Part shown: one piece after another, positions 16,996 to 25,034 of the stretch
Position numbering within the stretch: position 1 is the stretch's first letter
Layout of the letters: the number at the start of each line of letters is the position of its first letter
From: an uncultured Clostridium sp.
GTDB taxonomy: Bacteria; Bacillota; Clostridia; Lachnospirales; Lachnospiraceae
Length of the DNA: 43,198 nucleotides
NCBI RefSeq assembly: GCF_900547735.1
Contig: NZ_URHZ01000045.1
Span: forward strand, 1-43,198
Reading direction: 5' to 3'
Notes under the pieces: generated by a model
What the model was told of the DNA's origin: nothing
What the model saw: only the letters and a program-made list of their open reading frames with translations
Database searches by the model: none
Made by a program: the position numbers and the translations under genes

Positions 16996-18240
16996 ATGAT
17001 GGGAGACATGGAGTATTTAAAGGATATGCCGATTGCCGTTTTGGGAGGCGGAGCCGTAGGCAAGACTTGTGCCGCCGATATGAAGCTGGCCGGGCGGGAG
17101 GTCCGTCTCTTCGACATGATGCCGTTTGCCGAAAACACACTGGCGAATCTGGACAAAACAGGAATTCTGCTGGACGGCGTGCAGCGTAACCTGTACTGCT
17201 TTGAGCGTTCGGGAAGGGCTTATCTGGATCTGGTGAGCAGCGATATGGAGAAGGTGGTAAGGGGAGCCGGCCTGATTGTGGTCGCGGTTCCGGCCTTTGC
17301 CCATGAGCCGTTTTTCCGTGAACTCGTTCCTCTTCTCGAGGACGGCCAGGTGGTACATATATTCACCGACAATTACGGCACTTTGATACTACGGCGCCTG
17401 ATGCGTGAGATGGGCTGCACAAAGAAGGTAATTATCGGCGGATGGTCCTCCGCCCCCTACGGAACACGTATTGAGACGGTCGGCAAATTTGTTTTTCCGC
17501 ATGTGGGCGTAAAATACCGTGCGATTACACTGCGCGGAGCCTCTCTTCCAATGTCCGATATCGACGCTTTTATGGAATCATCCAGGTACCTGCCCTGTAT
17601 TGACGCCGTGACGTACGGCAACGGACCGGAGGCCGGCATTACCGTACTGGATACCGGATTCGCCAATATCAATCCCGTTATCCATGTTCCGGCAACGGTT
17701 CTGGGCGTATCGACGATGGAAAACTGGGGTGTCATCTTCGGGGGATATGATAAGAACAGTTATTCCATGTACTGCCACGGACTGTGTCCGTCCATCTGCG
17801 AGGTACAGTATCAGTTTTTTGAAGAGGAGAAAGCGCTGGCAAAGGCCATTGGAGTCGGGACGCCGGAATATGCGTATGAGTCCTTCTTCTCCCGCCGCAG
17901 CGTACTGACGCAGGAATACATGGGACTTGATAAAGACGGGAAAGATAATGTCGTATTTCCGTTAGATAAACCTTCCGACGAAGGAAATACAGGACCTAAC
18001 AGCATCAATCACAGGTATCTGACGGAAGATGTGCCGGTCGGCTGCAAGATTTACCATGATTTGGGAGTCCAGTACGGCGTGTCCACTCCGGTGATTGATT
18101 CCATGATTACTCTGGCGGGTGCGATGCATAAGAAGAATTTCTTTGAGACAAGCAGGTATAATCTTGCATATCTTGGAATCGATCATATGTCCAGGACAGA
18201 GCTTTTAAATTATTTGAACGAGGGGATTTATGAACGCTGA
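16996..18240 (+). CDS. NAD(P)-dependent opine (octopine/nopaline-type) dehydrogenase, copy 2
   Basis: 414 residues, collinear with copy 1 at 11608. GGGAVGKT, VRLFD and NINPVIHVP are all kept, so both copies should be active. About 42 residue changes, mostly conservative, are spread along the chain and cluster slightly near the C-terminus (SRTELLNYLNEGIYER). In the stretches I compared, most DNA differences fall at third codon positions, so the duplicate is old and both copies are under purifying selection. AGGAGGGT precedes the start. The next gene, 46 bases on, is a GltS-type symporter, so an amino acid product or substrate is likely carried by it. Confidence 0.88.
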   Translation: MMGDMEYLKDMPIAVLGGGAVGKTCAADMKLAGREVRLFDMMPFAENTLANLDKTGILLDGVQRNLYCFERSGRAYLDLVSSDMEKVVRGAGLIVVAVPAFAHEPFFRELVPLLEDGQVVHIFTDNYGTLILRRLMREMGCTKKVIIGGWSSAPYGTRIETVGKFVFPHVGVKYRAITLRGASLPMSDIDAFMESSRYLPCIDAVTYGNGPEAGITVLDTGFANINPVIHVPATVLGVSTMENWGVIFGGYDKNSYSMYCHGLCPSICEVQYQFFEEEKALAKAIGVGTPEYAYESFFSRRSVLTQEYMGLDKDGKDNVVFPLDKPSDEGNTGPNSINHRYLTEDVPVGCKIYHDLGVQYGVSTPVIDSMITLAGAMHKKNFFETSRYNLAYLGIDHMSRTELLNYLNEGIYER

Positions 18241-18286
18241 TTAAGAGAAATCGGCACAGATGAAAATGGGGCAGGGGGAAAATATT

Positions 18287-19489
18287 ATGGTAATTGAACT
18301 GGATATCATTCAAACGCTGGCGGTTGCGGTAGTTGTCCTTTTTATAGGAAGATTTGTAAAAAAATATGTTAAATGTCTGGAGCGGCTGTGCATTCCCGAT
18401 CCGGTGGTCGGCGGCATTATCTTTTCGCTTCTGATGCTGGCGGGGTATAGTTCCGGAGTGTGTGTCCTCGAACTGGACACGACGCTGCAAAATGTTTTTA
18501 TGACCGTATTTTTCACCGCGGTCGGCTTTACATGTGATCTGAAGGTGCTGAAGAAGTATGGAAAAAGGGGAATTCAATTTACAATCATCGTTTTCCTGCT
18601 CGTTATATTCCAGAATATCATCGGCGTCGGATATGCGAAGCTGTTCGGGCTTCACCCGCTGCTGGGACTGTGTACAGGTTCCGCCGCCATGACGGGCGGC
18701 CACGGAACCGCCGGTTCCTTTGCACCGCTGTTTGAAGAGCTTTACGGCTGTGACGGAGCGATGACGGTGGGCATGGCGGCCGCAACCTTCGGGCTTGTGT
18801 CAGGCGGTTTAATCGGAGGGCCGGTGGGCAACATCCTTGTGAAAAAGCACCGTCTGGAGGCCGTAGCATCGGCCCGGAAAGGGGAACAGAGCAGTGTAGC
18901 GGCGGAGACAAAGCAGGAGGCGCCGTTAAGCGCCGAAAACATGTTTCATGCCACGAATCAGATTGTCATCTCAATGGGAATCGGTACAATTATTTATATC
19001 CTGCTTAAAATGGTAGGCATTACCTTCCCGTCCTATGTGGGCGGTATGCTGATGGGAGTCGTGCTCCGCAATATCAGCGCTTATACGGGTAAATTTGAAA
19101 CGCCCCTTGCGGAGATTGACTGTATCGGCAATATCAGCCTTACCATATTTGTGTCTATGGCGCTGATGTCCTTAAAACTCTGGCAGTTGGCATCTCTGGC
19201 GCTTCCGATGATTGTGACCCTGGCGACCCAGGTGGCGTTTATCGCACTGTTTATGGTATTTGCCGGTTACTATATTCTGGGCAGGGATTACGATGCCGCC
19301 GTGATGGTAACGGGATGCTGCGGCTTCGGCCTTGGCGCCATGCCCAACGGAGTTTCCAACATGCAGGCATTTACAAAACGGTGGGGACCCTCGGATACGG
19401 CATTCTTCGTAGTCCCGGGAGTGGGTTCCGTAATTATCGACGTGGTTAACGGGCTTCTGCTCACTACGTTTATGAATTTTCTGGCATAG
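18287..19489 (+). CDS. gltS: Sodium/glutamate symporter, GltS type
   Basis: 400 residues from ATG 18287, chosen because GGGGGAA lies just upstream and the protein then begins at the first membrane segment like GltS. About 10-12 membrane segments. GGHGT at 137-141, LIGGPVG after it, and in the second half GCCGFGLGAMPNGVSNMQA and GPSDTAFFVVPGVG, all closely matching canonical GltS. It imports glutamate (or a close analogue) with Na+ at the cytoplasmic membrane. It is the only close GltS ortholog among the four ESS proteins here. Position behind the dehydrogenase suggests it handles a glutamate-containing opine or recaptures glutamate. Confidence 0.92.
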   Translation: MVIELDIIQTLAVAVVVLFIGRFVKKYVKCLERLCIPDPVVGGIIFSLLMLAGYSSGVCVLELDTTLQNVFMTVFFTAVGFTCDLKVLKKYGKRGIQFTIIVFLLVIFQNIIGVGYAKLFGLHPLLGLCTGSAAMTGGHGTAGSFAPLFEELYGCDGAMTVGMAAATFGLVSGGLIGGPVGNILVKKHRLEAVASARKGEQSSVAAETKQEAPLSAENMFHATNQIVISMGIGTIIYILLKMVGITFPSYVGGMLMGVVLRNISAYTGKFETPLAEIDCIGNISLTIFVSMALMSLKLWQLASLALPMIVTLATQVAFIALFMVFAGYYILGRDYDAAVMVTGCCGFGLGAMPNGVSNMQAFTKRWGPSDTAFFVVPGVGSVIIDVVNGLLLTTFMNFLA

Positions 19490-19490
19490 A

Positions 19491-19534
19491 GATTTCTATG
19501 AGATCTCTATAAGATTTCCATAAGATCTCTACAA
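19491..19534. repeat. Tandem repeat, four 11-bp units
   Basis: Units GATTTCTATGA, GATCTCTATAA, GATTTCCATAA and GATCTCTACAA follow the gltS stop directly and lead into the terminator. The alternating pattern makes a 22-bp higher period. Confidence 0.75.
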
Positions 19535-19535
19535 G

Positions 19536-19574
19536 AAAAAGCACAGTCCCCATCCCGGAGCTGTGCCTTTTTTT
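19536..19574 (+). terminator. Intrinsic terminator after gltS
   Basis: GCACAG (19541-19546) pairs with CTGTGC (19561-19566). An A-run lies before and a T7 run after, so it may serve both the gltS and the convergent MATE operon. Confidence 0.85.
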
Positions 19575-19584
19575 AAAAATGTTT

Positions 19585-20919
19585 TCACGGAACCGCCGCC
19601 AGTCCGCACCCCGGAACGGCCTTTTTCTTGTACTTTGCCGCCAGCAACAGTGTGACCAGAAGGCAGACGCCCTCCGAGACAGCGGCCGCCAGCCAGACGC
19701 CGGTTTCCCCCACAAGCCATGGAAGAAGCACAAGGCAGACGGTAATCAGGACTAATCCCCTGCCCAGTGAGATGGTCATGGCGAAGACCGGCCGTTCGAC
19801 GGCCGCGAAAAAACCGGCCGCGACGACATTGAAGCCGATGAGGAGAAAGGCGGGCGAGTACATCCGCATTGCCCGGACTGTATAGTTGTAAAGGTTCAAA
19901 TCCCGGTCTTCATTAATAAAGAAGCCGGCGATTCCCGGCGCAGTCACCGAAATAACGGTAAATGCGGCGACGCCGCAGATCAGCGCGGTACAAATTCCGT
20001 ATTTTAGCAGAGAGCGGCAGATGCCGTTTTCTCCCCGCCCGTGATGAAAGCCCAAAAGCGGCTGGATTCCCTGGCTGGTTCCGGTCATGGTCATCAGCAC
20101 GAGAGTGTTTAGGTAGGAAATGACCGTATAACTGACCAGAGCAAACTCCCCTATTGCAGAGAGAATAACCTGGTTAAAAAGAAAAACCACGATGCCGCTG
20201 GACAAGTCGGAAATCCCTTCCCCGATTCCCAGCGGCAGAAGTTTTTTATAGACGGAAAGCCGGAACCGGAATTTTGTAAAGTGCAGGTGACGTGATTTTT
20301 TCAGAAAGTACAGTAGAAAGATGGAGGTACTCGTCACCTGTGCGAGGCCCGTGGCAAGAGCCGCTCCCCACACGCCCCAGTGAAAGTGCATGACGAAAAC
20401 ATAGTCCAGAATCATATTCATCAGGGCGCAGCTCATTACGCCTATTGTGGAGAGCTGCGGAGCGCCGTCTGCTTTTACAAGCACTTCCAGATTGTAGGAA
20501 ACCATAAAAAAGACGGCAAACAGCGCAATAACCCCGGTATATTCCTTGACGTAACCGAGCGTGTCCGGCGTCGCGCCGAGAAACAGCGCTATGGATTCCA
20601 GATTCATCCGTATCAGGACGGTGAGCGCAATCCCAAGAACCGCCATTGTTACAATGTTCTGGCTGAACAGACCGTTGGCCCGGCCTATATCGCCCTTCCC
20701 CATGCAGATGGAGACCAGAACCGAGGTTCCGGTGGCAAAGGTCAGCCCCAGGGCAAAGATCACGCTGGTCAGGGGCATGGACAGGTTGACGGCCGCCAGG
20801 GCCGTCTCACCCACCCCTTTTGCTACAAACACCCCGTCGGCCATTGTGTAGAGGGAGAACACCCACATCGACACAATGGACGGAATGACAAATTTGAGGT
20901 ACTGCTTTAATAAATTCAA
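19585..20919 (-). CDS. MATE-family efflux transporter
   Basis: 444 residues, 12 predicted membrane segments in two homologous halves, the usual MATE size. Features include SLYTMADGVFVAKGVGETALAA near the start (split here as two short motifs: TMADGVFVAKG and GETALAAVN) and GTSQGIQPLLGFHHG in the second half. These pumps export cationic drugs or metabolites in exchange for Na+ or H+. The start is TTG at 20919, with GGGAG 7 bases upstream and no better ATG. It lies 23 bases after the GPH symporter and is the last gene of that operon, so it may export a product of the YtcJ-like enzyme. Confidence 0.9.
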   Translation of the reverse strand: MNLLKQYLKFVIPSIVSMWVFSLYTMADGVFVAKGVGETALAAVNLSMPLTSVIFALGLTFATGTSVLVSICMGKGDIGRANGLFSQNIVTMAVLGIALTVLIRMNLESIALFLGATPDTLGYVKEYTGVIALFAVFFMVSYNLEVLVKADGAPQLSTIGVMSCALMNMILDYVFVMHFHWGVWGAALATGLAQVTSTSIFLLYFLKKSRHLHFTKFRFRLSVYKKLLPLGIGEGISDLSSGIVVFLFNQVILSAIGEFALVSYTVISYLNTLVLMTMTGTSQGIQPLLGFHHGRGENGICRSLLKYGICTALICGVAAFTVISVTAPGIAGFFINEDRDLNLYNYTVRAMRMYSPAFLLIGFNVVAAGFFAAVERPVFAMTISLGRGLVLITVCLVLLPWLVGETGVWLAAAVSEGVCLLVTLLLAAKYKKKAVPGCGLAAVP

Positions 20920-20942
20920 TGAATGACTCCCTTTTTACCGAA

Positions 20943-22343
20943 TCAGACAATCTGCTCCAGTCCGTCGAGAGAGTATTGTCCGGTCTGATTTTTTTCTTCA
21001 ATTGCTTTCTGAACCAGTTCATACCGTTTTTTCGTGAGAGGGAACAGAAACATCATTGCCGCAGCGATCAGATAGCCCACGGCCGGAACGATGGTCAGTA
21101 AAAACTGCACGCCCGAGAGGGCCCCGGCGGACTGTGCGGCCATTCCCTCCTGGAAACCGGAGAACTTGAGGATCCATCCCATGATGAGCATTCCGAAGGA
21201 GGTGCCCACCTGCTGGCAGATGGACTGGAGAGAGGAAAGCGTTCCCTCGCTCCTCTTGTTGAATTTGAGTTCAATTACTTCCGTCAGGTCATAGAGGATG
21301 GCAGAAGCAAGCTGCCAGTATACGGAAGCTCCCAAAGTATGGACTGCGGCAAAAATCAGCAGCATAATGTGGCTCCGGATCCCGATGAAATTCATGACGA
21401 TCATCAGCACGGAAGTGATTGCCATGCAGAGGATAAAGGACTGCTTTTTGCCCCATGCGGTCGCCACCTTGTCGATAAACGGCGCATAAATGACAATGAA
21501 AATGCAGGCCACTAAAAAAATAGTGGAAGAGTAGCTTTCCGGCAGGTTCAGGTTATAGGTGATGAAAAATGCGACGCTGCTTAAGTAGATCGTGTATGCG
21601 GCCAGGGTGAATATGATGGACAAAATCAGGTACTTCATCGGTTTAATCTGAAACGCGTTCAGGTAATCCTTGAAGATACCGGGTTTCTGAGCGCCGGCCG
21701 CCGGTTCCGTGACACGTTCTTTCCCCCTCGTTGCCCGCAGCATGGTAAGAATCATAATGGCTGCAAAGAGGACGATAATCACGGCTGTCATGCTCCAGCT
21801 CGTCTCGGTGGTTTTTCCCAGTCTTCCGAACAGGCTTACCAGGAGAAGCGGAAATACCATGCCGAAGTAGTTGCCCGCGGAGCTCCCCACCGCCGCGAAG
21901 GTCCGAAGACGCGTCCTGTCGTCGTAATCATCGGTGATTTCGGCCCCGAGCGCGGTATAAGGCACATAGAAAATAGCATAGGCGGACCAGAACAGCGTGG
22001 CGAAGATGCCGTAATAAAGGATACTGCCTCCTGCCATTTTAGAGTGCATCAGTACAAAGGAAACGGCAAACAGCGGAAGGCCGATCCGGATAAAGGGGCG
22101 GCGTCTGCCGTGCGGGTTTGAGCTGTTGTCGGACAGGTATCCGACAAATATGGTGGCAACGGCCCCGATTAAGAGTGACAGTGACGACAGGGTTCCGGCT
22201 TTGGCCGGATCGATCCCTGCAACCGTTGTGAGATAGAATAAAAAGTAAATGCTGACAAAATTATAGATTGCCGCGTCCCCTGCGGCGGCTACCCCGTAGC
22301 TTAATTTAGTGCGGAAACTGAGCTTTCCGTTTTTCTCCTCCAT
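20943..22343 (-). CDS. GPH-type (MFS) cation symporter
   Basis: 466 residues from ATG 22343, chosen for AGAGGGGG upstream. An earlier in-frame ATG overlaps the previous gene. About 12 membrane segments. The loop GYLSDNSSNPHGRRRPFIRIG and the segment YVPYTALGAEITDDYDDRTRL are hallmarks of the glycoside-pentoside-hexuronide:cation (MelB) family (each motif trimmed: DNSSNPHGRRRPFIR; PYTALGAEITDDYDDR). The family carries glycosides or similar neutral to acidic solutes with Na+ or H+. It is 17 bases downstream of the YtcJ-like gene and probably imports its substrate. Confidence 0.88.
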   Translation of the reverse strand: MEEKNGKLSFRTKLSYGVAAAGDAAIYNFVSIYFLFYLTTVAGIDPAKAGTLSSLSLLIGAVATIFVGYLSDNSSNPHGRRRPFIRIGLPLFAVSFVLMHSKMAGGSILYYGIFATLFWSAYAIFYVPYTALGAEITDDYDDRTRLRTFAAVGSSAGNYFGMVFPLLLVSLFGRLGKTTETSWSMTAVIIVLFAAIMILTMLRATRGKERVTEPAAGAQKPGIFKDYLNAFQIKPMKYLILSIIFTLAAYTIYLSSVAFFITYNLNLPESYSSTIFLVACIFIVIYAPFIDKVATAWGKKQSFILCMAITSVLMIVMNFIGIRSHIMLLIFAAVHTLGASVYWQLASAILYDLTEVIELKFNKRSEGTLSSLQSICQQVGTSFGMLIMGWILKFSGFQEGMAAQSAGALSGVQFLLTIVPAVGYLIAAAMMFLFPLTKKRYELVQKAIEEKNQTGQYSLDGLEQIV

Positions 22344-22360
22344 AGTAATTTCCCCCTCTT

Positions 22361-24013
22361 TTAGCAAACGCCGTTTTTCTCCTTGTCAAATATAACAGCG
22401 CCGTCAAATACCGTCAGTTCCACCCGGCACTCCTGTATCTCTTTCTGCGGAATTTCAAACATATTCCGATCTATGACAATAATATCTGCAAATTTTCCTT
22501 TTTCCAGAGTGCCCAGCTCATCCTCTCTTCCGTAGGCGCAGGCGGCCCACCGGGTGTAACCCTGAAGCGCCTCCGCAAGCGTGATTGCCTCCTGCGGATT
22601 GACGGATGTAGGATTTCCCTCATCGTCGCACCTGGATACGGCGGCATAAATATTCTTAAACGGGTTAAGGCCTACCACCGGATAGTCGGTTCCCAGGGCC
22701 AGCTTGGCGCCGTTGTCAATCAGACTTCTGAACGGCCATTCATAGCGGCAGCGTTCCATGCCGATGCGGCTGACCTTTTCATTGCTGTCGAAGGTCACAT
22801 GATAGGGCTGCACGGATGCAATAACGCCCAGCTCCTTAAATCTGCCGATATCGTCCGTATGGATATTTTCAATGTGCTCGATTGCATTTGGAAGATGCTT
22901 TTTATTTCCTTCATTGTCCGCATAAAGATTGGCCTCCTCGAAACAGTCCAGCGCCCACTGCACGGCTTTGTCCCCGATACAGTGATAACGGACGCCGAGC
23001 CCCTGGAGGTTGGCCGACTTTGTGCATTTTAAGAAGGTTTCCTTCGGGTAATTTGCCTCACACGTCATCTCCGGACGGTCGGAATAAGGTTCTAAAAGAA
23101 GTCCGGTATAGGTGGAGGTGACACCGTCTATTACCTGCTTCAAACCGGCGTACCGGATTTTTTCCGTATGGTACTTCGAATACATCGCAAGCTCTTTTTC
23201 ATAATTTCCCGTAACACCCAGATTGGTGTATGTATGGAGTCTGGCGGTAAAGGTGTTGTTTTCCTCCATCTGAATCAGCTTATCCATATAGGTGATAAAT
23301 TCCTGGTTCAGTTTGGCCGCGGTGATATCGCTTAAGCAGGTAATTCCATACTCATTGGCCTCCTTCAAAAATGCTCCGAACAGTTCGGTCAGAACCTCCA
23401 GCGGATAATCCACCAGTTTAGCAAAGATGGGGAGCATCAGGTCAATTTCAAAAAGAATGCCGTCCGGCTTTCCGTTTTCTCCGAGACGCACTTCCCCGTA
23501 CTCCGGTTTCGTGTTTTCATTAATTCCCAGTTCCTGTAAAGCCAGCGTGTTCACCCAGGCCGTGTGAAGATCCGCGCACAGAAGATAGACGGGTTTATCC
23601 GGAAATGCCTCGTCAAGCAAAGTCTTGTCAGGCAGCGGGATATCACCCCACCATGCGGTGTACCAGCCGATTCCCATGATCCGCTTTTCCTCCGGATGAG
23701 TCCGTTCGAATTCCTTCGCAATTCTTACGCATTCTTCCGGTGATGAGGAATTCTCCAGTTCCATGCACACATGGCTGCTGGATGCGGCGGCGCCCATGGA
23801 AAAGTGGGTATGGGCGTCGATAAAGGACGGCATAATCAGCTTGTCCCCATATTCCCGGATTTCGGTGTGCTCATCCGCCAGCCCGTCCGGAATTTCCCCC
23901 TGGAAAACCCGGGCGATCCGGTTTCCCTTTATTGCAACTCCTCCCTTAAAAGGCACCTCGTCCAATGCCGTAAAAACTGAATTACCTGTTATAATTAAGT
24001 CTGCCCCATTCAT
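22361..24013 (-). CDS. YtcJ-like metal-dependent amidohydrolase
   Basis: 550 residues, typical for the YtcJ/amidohydrolase-3 group. The metal site begins with His68 and His70 (IDAHTHF). A later His pair appears in AIEHIENIH, and the catalytic Asp region is LALGTDYPVVGLNPF near residue 465. Members hydrolyse amide, N-formyl or cyclic amide bonds in the cytosol, and most have no known substrate. GAAGGAGA precedes the ATG. Second gene of a four-gene operon headed by a flavin reductase-like protein and followed by an importer and an exporter. Confidence 0.9.
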   Translation of the reverse strand: MNGADLIITGNSVFTALDEVPFKGGVAIKGNRIARVFQGEIPDGLADEHTEIREYGDKLIMPSFIDAHTHFSMGAAASSSHVCMELENSSSPEECVRIAKEFERTHPEEKRIMGIGWYTAWWGDIPLPDKTLLDEAFPDKPVYLLCADLHTAWVNTLALQELGINENTKPEYGEVRLGENGKPDGILFEIDLMLPIFAKLVDYPLEVLTELFGAFLKEANEYGITCLSDITAAKLNQEFITYMDKLIQMEENNTFTARLHTYTNLGVTGNYEKELAMYSKYHTEKIRYAGLKQVIDGVTSTYTGLLLEPYSDRPEMTCEANYPKETFLKCTKSANLQGLGVRYHCIGDKAVQWALDCFEEANLYADNEGNKKHLPNAIEHIENIHTDDIGRFKELGVIASVQPYHVTFDSNEKVSRIGMERCRYEWPFRSLIDNGAKLALGTDYPVVGLNPFKNIYAAVSRCDDEGNPTSVNPQEAITLAEALQGYTRWAACAYGREDELGTLEKGKFADIIVIDRNMFEIPQKEIQECRVELTVFDGAVIFDKEKNGVC

Positions 24014-24069
24014 TTGTATTCTCCTTCTTTAAACCCCGGTTCATCTGTTACCAATATTCTATCTGTCCG

Positions 24070-24741
24070 TTACACTTTTCCTTCCAGTCCCTTGTCCACT
24101 AATTTCTGTTTCTCCGGGCTCACCTTCGGCGGAGCCATCTCAAAGGAATTATTGACTACGGTAAAATCAAAATATCCCAGGCGGGCAACGGGTTTGATGC
24201 TGCAGATATCAATCTTGCCGTTGGGAAGTAAAAATTCGTCCGCAATGTGGATTCCGATTACCTCCGCAATGATGCAGTCCACCGTGGCCAGCGTGTCGCT
24301 GCCCGGAATCCGTATGGTCTGCATGTAGCGGCACTCATACTGGACCGGTGATTCCGCCACCCGCATAACGTCGATCAGGTTGGAGGGAACCTTCGAAACT
24401 CCTGCATATTCAAATTTATCTTTTACCCCTTCCGGAACTTCAAAGATGGAAGAGAGGTTCATTGCTTCCCTCAAGTCCCAGGACACCATGTTGTAGACAA
24501 ACTCCCCGGTTCTTTCAATGTTTTTGACGGTATTTTTGCGGTCGCCGATCACGTTCTGGTTGGATGAAAAAAGTACAATCGGCGGATCAAAGGTCAGGTT
24601 GGTGAACTGGCTGTAAGGCGCGAGATTGTCGCTGCCGTCCTCATTTTTCGTGGAAATCCATCCGATCACACGCGGAACGGAACAGGATTTAAATGGATTT
24701 CTCTGCAATCCATGGTTGTTTTTTGATGGTTCGTAAAACAT
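24070..24741 (-). CDS. Flavin reductase-like (FMN-binding split-barrel) protein
   Basis: 223 residues from ATG 24741, chosen for AGAGGAGG upstream. An in-frame ATG 39 bases earlier lacks a site. The split-barrel pattern is seen in PRVIGWISTKNEDGSDNLAP, QFTNLTFDPPIVLF and NTVKNIERTGEFVYNMV, close to the DIM6/NTAB flavin reductase family, which binds FMN and reduces flavin or a small substrate with NAD(P)H. First gene of the operon with the YtcJ-like hydrolase, and divergent from the AraC gene. Confidence 0.87.
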   Translation of the reverse strand: MFYEPSKNNHGLQRNPFKSCSVPRVIGWISTKNEDGSDNLAPYSQFTNLTFDPPIVLFSSNQNVIGDRKNTVKNIERTGEFVYNMVSWDLREAMNLSSIFEVPEGVKDKFEYAGVSKVPSNLIDVMRVAESPVQYECRYMQTIRIPGSDTLATVDCIIAEVIGIHIADEFLLPNGKIDICSIKPVARLGYFDFTVVNNSFEMAPPKVSPEKQKLVDKGLEGKV

Positions 24742-24789
24742 CTGATATCCTCCTCTGGTTATGAAACACGATTTAATCAAAATTCCACC

Positions 24790-24873
24790 GGCGAAATGTA
24801 CTAGTGGAAATGTACTAGTGGAAATGTACTGGTGGAAACATATTGATCAAAGTGTACTAATAAATATGTGCTG
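24790..24873. repeat. Six degenerate 14-bp tandem repeats in a divergent control region
   Basis: Units start at 24790, 24804, 24818, 24832, 24846 and 24860. The clearest read GTGGAAATGTACTA, and the last three are decayed. They lie about 50 bases upstream of the flavin reductase start, downstream of the TATAAT at 24899-24904 (minus), so they would be in the operon's leader. They may be operator sites for the neighbouring AraC protein. Confidence 0.7.
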
Positions 24874-24898
24874 TATGGCGGCCGCCTAACTTAAATTC

Positions 24899-24904
24899 AT
24901 TATA
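24899..24904 (-). promoter_or_regulatory. Likely -10 box of the flavin reductase/YtcJ operon
   Basis: TATAAT on the minus strand. The -35 is weak (TTCAAC at 16 bases), as expected for an activator-dependent promoter. The divergent AraC gene has a TTGACA at 24958-24963 but no good -10. Confidence 0.45.
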
Positions 24905-25034
24905 GTAAAGCGGTGAAAAAGTTGAAATTCAATTTTTTGCGGTGCTATTGTGTTTTTTTGACATTTGTGCTAATTTGGTTTGAAAGGGTAATGAAACGAA
25001 AACGGCCGGAATACAGGGAGACAGGGGGATTTTT

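Noticed and set aside
24790..24873. CRISPR array
   Set aside because: Units are 14 bp, directly abutting and degenerate, with no spacers and no cas genes.
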